The translations under genes and the position numbers were made by a program. From contig NZ_CP045701.2 of the NCBI RefSeq assembly GCF_009601685.2, forward strand, positions 124,001 to 188,000: a stretch of 64,000 nucleotides of DNA, written 5' to 3'. The notes beneath the pieces are model-generated. The model was not told the origin of the DNA. It was given only the letters and a program-made list of their open reading frames with translations, and made no database searches. This DNA is from Pseudomonas brassicacearum. GTDB taxonomy: Bacteria > Pseudomonadota > Gammaproteobacteria > Pseudomonadales > Pseudomonadaceae. Shown piece after piece: positions 55,143-64,000 of the stretch (the stretch's first letter is position 1; the number at the start of each line of letters is the position of its first letter).

Positions 55143-55418
55143 ATGCGTAAACCAGAACTCGCCGCCGCTATCGCGGAAAAAGCAGACCTCACCAAAGAAC
55201 AAGCCAACCGCGTCCTCAACGCCGTCCTCGAAGAAATCACCGGCGCCCTGCACCGCAAGGACAGCGTCACCTTGGTGGGCTTCGGCACTTTCCTGCAACG
55301 CCACCGCGGCGCCCGCACCGGCAAAAACCCACAGACCGGTGAGCCGGTGAAGATCAAGGCCAGCAACACCGTTGCCTTCAAACCAGGCAAGTTCTTGAAA
55401 GACAGCGTCAACCCATAA
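55143..55418 (+). CDS. hupB: HU-family DNA-binding protein
   Basis: A 91-residue histone-like protein that bends DNA as a dimer. It has the standard layout: two N-terminal helices (RKPELAAAIAEKADLTKEQA), the GFGTF motif and the beta-arm RTGKNPQTGEPVKIKASN. AAAGGGG lies upstream of the ATG. In P. aeruginosa the gene beside the rubredoxin reductase is also an HU homologue; the hup paralogue naming is approximate. Confidence 0.93.
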   Translation: MRKPELAAAIAEKADLTKEQANRVLNAVLEEITGALHRKDSVTLVGFGTFLQRHRGARTGKNPQTGEPVKIKASNTVAFKPGKFLKDSVNP

Positions 55419-55460
55419 TTGCTGCGAGTACCTCAACCAGGGGGAAGAAAGCGGCAATCA

Positions 55461-55497
55461 AAAGGGCATACCGATGAATCGGTATGCCCTTTTTTTG
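55461..55497 (+). terminator. hupB terminator
   Basis: AAAGGGCATACCGAT-GA-ATCGGTATGCCCTTTTTTT, a long perfect stem with a T-run. Confidence 0.92.
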
Positions 55498-55512
55498 TGC
55501 TGGGTGTCCCGT

Positions 55513-55618
55513 TGTAGGAGCTGCCGAAGGCTGCGATCTTTTGATCTTTTGATCTTTCGCTTGAGACTCAAGCATCAGGGAAAAGATCGCAGCCTCGCTT
55601 CGCTCGGCAGCTCCTACA
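55513..55618. repeat. Large palindrome, GTAGGAGCTG/CTGCGATCTT family
   Basis: TTGTAGGAGCTGCCGAAGGC and GCTGCGATCTTTTGATC at the left are mirrored by GATCGCAGCCTCGCTTCGCT plus CGGCAGCTCCTACA at the right. It is the same family as at 4191 and 63881. Confidence 0.85.
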
Positions 55619-55633
55619 CGCGATGACGTGCGC

Positions 55634-56725
55634 CTAATCCGCAGAGGTCTTCGGCGCTGCCAACGCCTTCAAGGCCGCCTTTCGCTCGTCGATCGGCAAT
55701 TTGCCGAGCTTTTCCACCGCCGCATAAAACCCAATCCAATCGCCGCCCTTGTGCTTGAACAGCGCCGCAAACGCCGGCACCCACTGGTCATACAGCCCGA
55801 ACGGCAGCAATCGCGCATTGTTCAGAGGGGCATAGACCCAGGCATCGTAGCGTTTGTCGCCTGCCCATTGAGTGTCGCGCAACTGCTCATAGTCGGTGCG
55901 CAGGCGTTCGAATTCCGCAGCTTTGCGTTGGCGCATCTGTTCAGCTGTCAGGGGTTGGGCATAGAGGGTTTCCAGGCGCTGGCGGGTGTCGAGAATCAAT
56001 TGGATGAATTGGTCACGCTGGCGTACCCGTTTACCGTTATCCGGCGCCAGGCCTCGACTGGCGCGCCATTGCCGGCTGCCTTCCTGCTCGACGAAGGTGG
56101 CGAAGGACTCATTGAATTCTGTGTCGTCCTTTACATAAAAGCGCTGGTGCGCCAGTTCATGGAAAATCAGCGTCGCCAGGCGTTCGTCGCCCCAATGCAT
56201 CATCGAACTCAGGATCGGATCGTTGAACCAGCCCAGTGTCGAATAGGCCTCTACACCACCGATCGACACGTCCATGCCCTGCAAACGCCGCAATGCGGCT
56301 TCGCCACGGGCTGCGCCCTGACTGTAGTAACCGCGATAAGCCACGCAACCGGCAATGGGGAAACAATGATTTTGCGGCGCCAGGGAAAACTCTGGCGTGG
56401 TGAAGACATTCCAGACTACGAACGGGCGGCCAATGTCGGCATACAGGCGATAGCTTTTGTTGTCCGGCAAATGCAGGTGATCACTGGCGAACGTCCGTGC
56501 CTCGCGCGCCTGGGTCAGGTGCGCTTTCAGTTGGGCATCGCGAGCAGGGTCGGCGATGACCTGGTCGACAGGCTCTCGGGCCTGCAACAACCGCAGTTGC
56601 CCACCGACGAGCTGGCTGTAATAAGCGGCGCTTGTGCAACCGTTCAGTAACAAAAGCAGGAGACTTGGAAACAAAATCTGGAAAACACGGTCGAGTAACC
56701 GATGGCTTGAACGCGGCCTGATCAA
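55634..56725 (-). CDS. Putative zinc aminopeptidase lipoprotein (PF10023 family)
   Basis: A 363-residue lipoprotein with an N-terminal signal ending LLLLNGC (lipidated Cys about residue 30). The zinc motif HELAHQ (HExxH) lies near residue 190, with further acidic residues in FNESFATFVEQEG as the third ligand candidates. This is the Pseudomonas PA0063-like putative aminopeptidase; substrates are unknown. The start is a TTG at 56725, which gives a normal positively charged signal region; no ATG is available before the lipobox. It is divergent from two small lipoprotein genes. Confidence 0.8.
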   Translation of the reverse strand: MIRPRSSHRLLDRVFQILFPSLLLLLLNGCTSAAYYSQLVGGQLRLLQAREPVDQVIADPARDAQLKAHLTQAREARTFASDHLHLPDNKSYRLYADIGRPFVVWNVFTTPEFSLAPQNHCFPIAGCVAYRGYYSQGAARGEAALRRLQGMDVSIGGVEAYSTLGWFNDPILSSMMHWGDERLATLIFHELAHQRFYVKDDTEFNESFATFVEQEGSRQWRASRGLAPDNGKRVRQRDQFIQLILDTRQRLETLYAQPLTAEQMRQRKAAEFERLRTDYEQLRDTQWAGDKRYDAWVYAPLNNARLLPFGLYDQWVPAFAALFKHKGGDWIGFYAAVEKLGKLPIDERKAALKALAAPKTSAD

Positions 56726-56783
56726 TTGGAATCACCCTGGGAAGTCTGTCCACAAGACTATCTCGCTTGCCTGGAGCTTCGCT

Positions 56784-57197
56784 ATGCGCGTGTTGATGCT
56801 GACGAGCGGCCTGTTGCTGCTGACCGGTTGCGCCGGTTTGCCTGACCCTGATCCATCCCAGGCGTGGATCGACCTGGGAAACCAGCAGGACACCGCGCTG
56901 CAAGCGCTAAAAGTCGATGACAAGACGTCTATCGACCGGCGCTATTTCGAAGTGCAACCCGGCAGCCATGAGCTGACGGTGCGTTATCAGTTTGCCGTCG
57001 AGCCCGGCAACATCGGCCCGGATGCCGAGCCGCTGTGGCGTGATTGCCGGTTGAATGTGAAGTTCAAGGATTTCAACGCGGGCCAACGTTACCAACTGCA
57101 GGCCGGCAGCATCGGTTTCCGGCCATGGGCCAAGCTTTACGATCAACAACGCAAAGTAGTGGGACAAGGTACGCCGGCGGGCTGCCAACACACTTGA
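56784..57197 (+). CDS. PA0061/PA0062-family lipoprotein (first copy)
   Basis: A 137-residue lipoprotein with lipobox LLTGC (Cys at residue 15). The mature part shares with its downstream neighbour the AWIDL, RYFEVQPGSHELTVRY, CRLNVKFKDFNAGQRY and AKLYDQQRKVV segments and one conserved Cys near the C-terminus. The pair arose by duplication. Function is unknown; fold prediction would be useful. TGGAG precedes the ATG at 56784. Confidence 0.8.
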   Translation: MRVLMLTSGLLLLTGCAGLPDPDPSQAWIDLGNQQDTALQALKVDDKTSIDRRYFEVQPGSHELTVRYQFAVEPGNIGPDAEPLWRDCRLNVKFKDFNAGQRYQLQAGSIGFRPWAKLYDQQRKVVGQGTPAGCQHT

Positions 57198-57237
57198 TTG
57201 GCGCTATGCTCAGTGCCTGATTTCCGGGAAATTCACC

Positions 57238-57663
57238 ATGCGCTTACCTCTGCTGTTACTTGCCCTGGTCTCCATGGGCGGTTGTGCAACGAGCCCGCTG
57301 CCCCAGGTCGACCCGAACATGGCGTGGATCGATTTCGCTACCCCCATGCCGGGCGGCAAAATGTTGATGGCTGAAAGCCTCGATGGCCAGCGATTGCGGG
57401 ACGGAAGGTTCTTTCAGGTTTCGCCGGGCAGTCACGAACTGAAAGTGCGCTTCGACTTCGAAGTGTTTAGCGGTGGTGGGTTGGGTATGCAAGCTGAACC
57501 GCGGGAGCGGTTGTGCTACATGCTCGTGCGTTATGACCATTTCGAGGCGGGCCAGCGTTATCGCCTGGAGGCTCGCAACCTGGCGTTCACACCCAGCGCC
57601 CGACTTTATAACGCCAAGCGTGAAATCGTGGCCGAAGAACGGCAGGTCAATTGCGTTCCGTAG
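57238..57663 (+). CDS. PA0061/PA0062-family lipoprotein (second copy)
   Basis: A 141-residue lipoprotein with lipobox MGGC (Cys at residue 16), 40 bp after the first copy. It conserves MAWIDF, RFFQVSPGSHELKVRF, CYMLVRYDHFEAGQRY and ARLYNAKREIV at the same spacing, with roughly one third to one half identity to the first copy by eye. The tandem arrangement is also seen in P. aeruginosa. Function is unknown. Confidence 0.82.
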   Translation: MRLPLLLLALVSMGGCATSPLPQVDPNMAWIDFATPMPGGKMLMAESLDGQRLRDGRFFQVSPGSHELKVRFDFEVFSGGGLGMQAEPRERLCYMLVRYDHFEAGQRYRLEARNLAFTPSARLYNAKREIVAEERQVNCVP

Positions 57664-57669
57664 GACTGC

Positions 57670-57903
57670 TTAGCTGTCGTTCTTCTGGTAGATGATCTTT
57701 TTGGTGCCGTTTTCGCAACTGCCCACGACCATATTTTCGTCGTGCACTTCATCATTGGTCACGATTTCCAATGTGTAGGAAGGCACGTTATTGGCCTGGA
57801 TCTTCGCTTCGATTTCCGCTTTCAGCTCTTCGCAGGGTTTGGGGTCTGCAAGGGCTGATGCAGCGAATGCACAGCCGATGACCACCAGGGCTGATCGTTT
57901 CAT
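57670..57903 (-). CDS. DUF1161 family exported small protein (copy A)
   Basis: A 77-residue protein with a signal peptide (1-19, cleavage after ALA). The mature domain has the DUF1161 pattern KPCEELKAEIEAKIQANNV, YTLEIV and GSCENGTKKIIYQ, with two Cys that could form a disulfide. Function is unknown. The ATG at 57903 starts the signal peptide. A second family member lies at 59778-60002. Confidence 0.85.
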   Translation of the reverse strand: MKRSALVVIGCAFAASALADPKPCEELKAEIEAKIQANNVPSYTLEIVTNDEVHDENMVVGSCENGTKKIIYQKNDS

Positions 57904-58052
57904 GTTCGAATTCCTCATGGCAGCGCGCACTGCCTGTGCGCTGAAACTGCAGGCTTCATTCGATCATAATTGCGCCAGGGTAAACAGCTCGACCGTATTC
58001 AAGAAATCGCAGCCTTCAGCAGCGCCTGCAAAGGCTGCGACCCTTTCATGCG

Positions 58053-58484
58053 TCAGTTCACCAGCGTCGCATCCAGGGTGATCTGGGCGTTCAGCACCTT
58101 GGAAACCGGACACCCTTCCTTGGCCTTCTTGCTCAGTTCGTCGAATTGCGCCTGGCTGGCGCCGGGAATTTTCGCCTTGAGTACCAACTTGACTGCCGTG
58201 ATCGCGAAACCGCCATCGACCTGGTCCAGGGTCACTTCAGCGTTGGTGTCGATGCTGTCGGCCTTGAGCCCGGCATCGCCGAGGATCATCGAAAAGGCCA
58301 TGGAAAAACAGCCGGCATGGGCCGCGCCAATCAGTTCCTCCGGGTTGGTGCCCTTGCCGCCTTCGAAGCGCGCCTTGAAGCCATAGGGCGCTTCGCGCAA
58401 CACACCGGTTTCCGTGGAAATGGAGCCGATACCAGTTTTCAGGTCACCTTCCCAATGAGCCGATGCTTTCTTGATGATAGCCAT
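58053..58484 (-). CDS. osmC: OsmC-family peroxiredoxin
   Basis: A 143-residue thiol peroxidase reducing organic hydroperoxides. The redox cysteines are C59 in GAAHAGCFSMA and C125 in KEGCPVSKVL, and R39 lies in the conserved region. AGGAGGCAGAC precedes the ATG. The gene stands alone between the DUF1161 gene and the divergent LLM oxidoreductase gene. The OsmC subgroup is favoured over Ohr by the N-terminus (MAIIKKASAHWEGDLKTG). Confidence 0.93.
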   Translation of the reverse strand: MAIIKKASAHWEGDLKTGIGSISTETGVLREAPYGFKARFEGGKGTNPEELIGAAHAGCFSMAFSMILGDAGLKADSIDTNAEVTLDQVDGGFAITAVKLVLKAKIPGASQAQFDELSKKAKEGCPVSKVLNAQITLDATLVN

Positions 58485-58722
58485 GTCTGCCTCCTGAAGA
58501 TCCGGCGCGAGAGACGCGCCTGGGTGTTTTTTTAGCTGTCTGGGTTGTGAGGATAGACCGCCCGGAAAAGTTCACCTTGTCGATTAGCCGACGAATTTAG
58601 TAGGAAATTTCTTCGCAGCTATTGAAACTCGGGTATATGCCCACATTGCATGGAGCACACCTTTAGAAACGGCAGGCTTTTGCCCTTGGAAAAGCCCGGA
58701 ACGCCGTTGGAGATCCCGGCCC

Positions 58723-59724
58723 ATGAAACAGCTGTCCGAAGTGAAATTCTCAACCCTCGACCTGGTGCCTGTCCGCGCCGATGGCAATGCCGCCCAGTCC
58801 TTGCGCAACTCGCTGGACCTGGCGCAGCACGTGGAAAAATACGGTTACACCCGCTTCTGGGTGGCCGAGCACCACAACATGGACGGTATCGCCAGCTCCG
58901 CGACGGCGGTGCTGCTGGGGTATCTGGCGGGGGGAACTTCGACCATTCGTGTCGGCTCCGGCGGGGTCATGTTGCCCAATCACGCGCCGTTGATCATCGC
59001 CGAACAGTTCGGCACGCTGGAAAGCCTCTACCCGGGTCGGATCGACCTGGGGTTGGGGCGTGCGCCCGGTTCCGACCAGATGACCGCCCGGGCGCTGCGT
59101 CGTGAGCGCTCCGGCAGCGCGGACGATTTCCCTGAAGACGTGGCCGAACTGATGCGCTATTTGGGCCCGCGCACCCCGGACCAACGCATTATTGCCATGC
59201 CCGGCACCGGCACCAACGTGCCGGTGTGGTTGCTGGGGTCGAGCCTGTTCAGTGCACAACTGGCCGGTGAGCGCGGTTTGCCTTACGCGTTCGCCTCCCA
59301 TTTCGCACCGCGCTACATGCACGAGGCAATTCGTATCTACCGCAACCACTTCAAGCCGTCGGCAGTGCTCGACAAGCCTTATGTGATGCTCGGTGTGCCG
59401 CTGGTGGCGGCAGACACGGATGAACAGGCCGATTACCTGGCGACGTCGGTGTATCAGCGGATCCTGGCGCTGATGCGCGGCCAGAGCCTGGTGCAGCGTC
59501 CACCGGTGGAAACCATGAACGGCCTCTGGTTACCCCACGAGAAAGAAGCGGTGGGTGATTTCCTTGGCCTGGCCATGGTCGGCGGCCCGCAGAAGATTCG
59601 CGCCAAGCTGGAGGTACTGATCGAGCAAACCCAGGCCGATGAGCTGATTTTTACCAGCGACCTGTATGAACACGCTGATCGCCTGCACTCGTATGAGTTG
59701 CTGGCGCAGGTCATGAAGGGCTGA
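58723..59724 (+). CDS. LLM class flavin-dependent oxidoreductase
   Basis: A 333-residue luciferase-like TIM-barrel protein, class including Yhb[18 protein letters not shown] (residues about 45-62), [15 protein letters not shown] and [15 protein letters not shown] are the family hallmarks. It probably uses FMN with NAD(P)H; the substrate is unknown. The ATG at 58723 starts [16 protein letters not shown], as expected. Followed by a bidirectional terminator shared with the convergent DUF1161 gene. Confidence 0.9.
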   Translation: MKQLSEVKFSTLDLVPVRADGNAAQSLRNSLDLAQHVEKYGYTRFWVAEHHNMDGIASSATAVLLGYLAGGTSTIRVGSGGVMLPNHAPLIIAEQFGTLESLYPGRIDLGLGRAPGSDQMTARALRRERSGSADDFPEDVAELMRYLGPRTPDQRIIAMPGTGTNVPVWLLGSSLFSAQLAGERGLPYAFASHFAPRYMHEAIRIYRNHFKPSAVLDKPYVMLGVPLVAADTDEQADYLATSVYQRILALMRGQSLVQRPPVETMNGLWLPHEKEAVGDFLGLAMVGGPQKIRAKLEVLIEQTQADELIFTSDLYEHADRLHSYELLAQVMKG

Positions 59725-59737
59725 GTTGCGGCAATAA

Positions 59738-59762
59738 AAAGCCGACGCTGTGCGTCGGCTTT
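59738..59762. terminator. Bidirectional terminator
   Basis: AAAGCCGACGC-TGT-GCGTCGGCTTT preceded by an A-run; ends both the LLM gene and the convergent DUF1161 gene. Confidence 0.85.
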
Positions 59763-59777
59763 GAACTGAACGCGCTA

Positions 59778-60002
59778 TCAGCCGCGTTTGTAGACGATTT
59801 CCTTTGTACCGCCCTCACAGGTGCCTACGACTTTTCCGTCAGCCGCTGCGCCTTTATCGACGATTTCCAGCGAATACCCTGACACTCCCTTGGCGTCCAA
59901 CTTCGCTGCGATTTCGCTTTTCAGCTCTTCGCAGGGCTTGCCGGCCGCAAACGCGCCACCGGCAAGGCTTAGCAAACCCAGGGCTACCATCAAATTTTTC
60001 AT
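59778..60002 (-). CDS. DUF1161 family exported small protein (copy B)
   Basis: A 74-residue protein with a signal peptide (1-19, cleavage near AFA) and the same core as copy A: GKPCEELKSEIAAKLDAKGV, YSLEIV, GTCEGGTKEIVYKRG. The ATG at 60002 has AAGGAG eight bases upstream; an in-frame GTG three codons earlier is less likely. Function is unknown. Confidence 0.85.
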   Translation of the reverse strand: MKNLMVALGLLSLAGGAFAAGKPCEELKSEIAAKLDAKGVSGYSLEIVDKGAAADGKVVGTCEGGTKEIVYKRG

Positions 60003-60118
60003 CGCTCGCACTCCTTGGTCGGATCAATAGGGCAGGGATCGAACAGACATGACGCGCTTGCCAGATAGCGCATCGCCATTCCCTATGGCACTCCGCCAGC
60101 GTGCAAGTTCACCGCCCC

Positions 60119-60334
60119 TCAGCTATTGGCAATCCGGAAGCCGACCTTGATGGTCACTTGGAAGTGCGCGGCCCGGCCATTTTCGATGTGACCACGGGTT
60201 TCCGTGACTTCGAACCACTCCAGGAGCTTGAGGCTTTTGCTGGCCTCGGCCAGGGCGTTGTTGATGGCGTCTTCTATGCTGGTGGGAGAGGAGCCGACCA
60301 GCTCGACTTTTTTGTAGGTGTGATGATCAGTCAT
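60119..60334 (-). CDS. Dodecin
   Basis: A 71-residue flavin-binding protein of the dodecin family, forming dodecamers that store flavins. The sequence [34 protein letters not shown] and [11 protein letters not shown] is typical, with W45-like Trp for flavin stacking. A good ribosome binding site precedes the ATG at 60334. Confidence 0.92.
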   Translation of the reverse strand: MTDHHTYKKVELVGSSPTSIEDAINNALAEASKSLKLLEWFEVTETRGHIENGRAAHFQVTIKVGFRIANS

Positions 60335-60489
60335 GACGTTCTCCTTGGTTGTCTTTAACAGCCTAGCAGCGATTTTTCGCCTTACGTGTGGCGCCGTTTA
60401 TGCCTTGAAGTTCAGATTTACTGCACTTTCAGAAGCGGTCGCAGTCCCAATTCACACACGCCACTCAACCACTGCAGGAGAGAGCCACC

Positions 60490-60788
60490 ATGGCCAGCAA
60501 TTCGTTACGCAAAGCCTCGTTGCAAAGCATGGAAGCGGAGATCGAGAGTCTGCTCAAGTCGTTGGAAAGCCTGAAGGACGACGCTTCGGACGAGTCGCGT
60601 AAGACCCTCAAGTCGCTCAAGGCCAATGCCGAGAACGCGCTGAAACATTCTCGCCATCTGCTCAGTGACGCGTATGAAGAGGTCAAGGTGAAAACCCGTG
60701 AAACCGGGATCGCCACCCGCGACTACGCGCAGGAACACCCATGGACCACGGCCGGTGTCGCGGTCGGTGCGCTTGGTTTGCTGGCTGC

Positions 60789-60816
<28 letters not shown>
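60490..60816 (+). CDS. DUF883 family membrane-anchored protein (ElaB/YqjD-like)
   Basis: A 108-residue protein with a long amphipathic coiled-coil region (residues 10-75) and a C-terminal membrane helix rich in Gly ([23 protein letters not shown]). ElaB/YqjD-type proteins are stationary-phase, ribosome-associated inner-membrane proteins in E. coli; the role here is inferred. The 3' end overlaps the end of the convergent trpI gene by 28 bp. Confidence 0.85.
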
Positions 60817-63052
<2,236 letters not shown>

Positions 63053-63053
<1 letters not shown>

Positions 63054-63865
63054 TGAGCCGCCTGCAAACCCGTTTTGCCGAACTCAAGGAACAGAACCGC
63101 GCCGCCCTGGTGACTTTTGTCACGGCTGGCGACCCGGACTACGACACCTCCCTGGCAATCCTCAAGGGCCTGCCAGCGGCCGGTGCCGACGTGATCGAGT
63201 TGGGCATGCCGTTCACCGATCCGATGGCCGACGGCCCGGCGATCCAATTGGCGAATATTCGTGCCTTGGGCGCCCAGCAGAACCTGGCGAAAACCCTGCA
63301 GATGGTTCGTGAGTTCCGCAAGGACAACAGCGAGACACCGCTGGTGCTGATGGGGTACTTCAACCCGATCCACCGTTATGGCGTGCAGCGTTTCATCGGC
63401 GAGGCGCTGGAATCTGGTGTCGATGGCCTGATCGTTGTGGACATGCCGCCCGAGCACAACAGCGAACTGTGCGAACCGGCCCAGGCAGCCGGCCTGGATT
63501 TTATCCGCCTGACCACGCCAACCACAGACGACGTGCGTTTGCCGACGGTGCTCAACGGCAGTTCGGGCTTTGTGTACTACGTGTCGGTGGCGGGTGTGAC
63601 CGGTGCCGGTGCCGCGACACTGGAGCACGTGGAAGAAGCCGTGGCACGCCTGCGTCGCCACACCGATTTGCCGATCAGCATTGGTTTCGGTATCCGTACG
63701 CCGGAGCAGGCGGCGGCCATCGCACGATTGGCTGATGGAGTGGTGGTTGGCTCGGCGCTGATCGACCATATCGCCAATGCCGATACATCGGAACAGGCGA
63801 TTGATGGCGTGTTGAGCTTGTGTGCCGCCCTGGCTGATGGTGTGCGAAAGGCGCGTCTGGGCTGA
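63053..63865 (+). CDS. trpA: Tryptophan synthase alpha subunit
   Basis: A 270-residue TIM-barrel enzyme cleaving indole-3-glycerol phosphate to indole, which is channelled to TrpB. Catalytic E49 (IELGMPF) and D60 (DPMADGP) are present. The upstream extension of the frame is antisense/overlap with trpB; the coupled ATG at 63053 is supported by AGGAG upstream. No gene follows before the window end. Confidence 0.97.
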
Positions 63866-63880
63866 TGCCTGGTTCGGCTT

Positions 63881-63977
63881 TGTAGGAGCTGGCTAAGCCT
63901 GCGATTTTTTTATCTTTCGCTCCAGACTCAATTGGCAGTGAAAAGATCGCAGCCTCGCTTCGCTCGTCAGCTCCTAC
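63881..63977. repeat. Large palindrome, GTAGGAGCTG/CTGCGATCTT family
   Basis: TGTAGGAGCTGGCTAAGCCT and GCGATTTTTTTATC mirrored by AAGATCGCAGCCTCGCTTCG and CTCGTCAGCTCCTACG. Third copy of the family, after trpA; a further REP-like GATCAAGCTCCC begins at the window edge. Confidence 0.82.
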
Positions 63978-64000
63978 GGACCCAGCGGGATCAAGCTCCC

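Overview
The window is a chromosomal segment of a fluorescent-group Pseudomonas (P. fluorescens/P. koreensis-like). This rests on gene content and order (aa3 cytochrome oxidase cluster, SulP/carbonic anhydrase, PA0069-type radical SAM, prlC, aspA, purEK, pst-phoU, phoBR, ubiCA, rubredoxin, trpI-trpBA), on the high GC content, and on many Pseudomonas REP/REPIN palindromes (TGTGGGAGCGAGCTTGCTCGCGA and relatives). No rRNA, tRNA, IS element, prophage or CRISPR array was seen.

Layout. 1-4.3 kb is a small accessory-looking block: a MerR regulator divergent from a DUF2938 membrane protein, a DUF6124 gene behind an elaborate structured leader, a DUF2459 lipoprotein and an orphan protein with a putative nuclease motif. 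4.4-12.9 kb is the complete aa3-type cytochrome c oxidase locus on the minus strand: coxB-coxA-ctaG-coxC, then surf1, a CxxxC membrane protein, ctaA, cyoE and sco1, with a small twin-transmembrane gene on the opposite strand. 13.2-16.4 kb holds a conserved helical protein and a SulP transporter/beta-carbonic anhydrase pair. 16.5-24.3 kb holds an SOS-box radical SAM protein, a periplasmic phosphatase, two M3 oligopeptidases (the second is prlC, coupled to a YheV zinc ribbon), a gamma-carbonic anhydrase and a HAD phosphatase. 24.3-26.3 kb has a tandem REP-derived array next to a RAYT transposase, then an AraC regulator. 26.5-32.2 kb is a dicarboxylic amino-acid block (ansA, an AGCS symporter, aspA and a HypT-like LysR). 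32.5-36.6 kb has purEK behind a terminator-like leader, two small envelope proteins, a mutarotase and a thioesterase. 36.9-51.3 kb is the phosphate regulon: an MFS transporter, pstS-pstC-pstA-pstB-phoU with two Pho boxes, a response regulator, an M23 peptidase, a CorC-type protein, and phoR/phoB. 51.4-55.4 kb holds a secreted repeat protein, ubiC-ubiA, rubredoxin and its reductase, and hupB. 55.6-60.8 kb contains small envelope and stress genes (aminopeptidase, paired lipoproteins, two DUF1161 proteins, osmC, an LLM oxidoreductase, dodecin, DUF883). The window closes with trpI divergent from trpBA.

How the genes work together. The cox locus contains the oxidase structural subunits, heme A synthesis (CyoE, CtaA) and copper delivery (Sco1, CtaG). 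PstSCAB imports phosphate, PhoU and PhoR sense Pst status, and PhoB acts at the Pho boxes. Asparaginase, aspartase and the amino-acid symporter fit asparagine/aspartate use. UbiC and UbiA make the first two ubiquinone intermediates. TrpI is the expected activator of trpBA.

Most of the window is conserved housekeeping sequence. The signals most worth a second look are the DUF6124 leader, whose segments can pair in mutually exclusive ways around the ribosome binding site; the REP-derived 91-bp tandem array beside the RAYT gene; the terminator and operator-like palindrome ahead of purE; and the gene-order junctions relative to P. aeruginosa, one of which lies in a repeat-rich stretch while the other lies beside a large palindrome.
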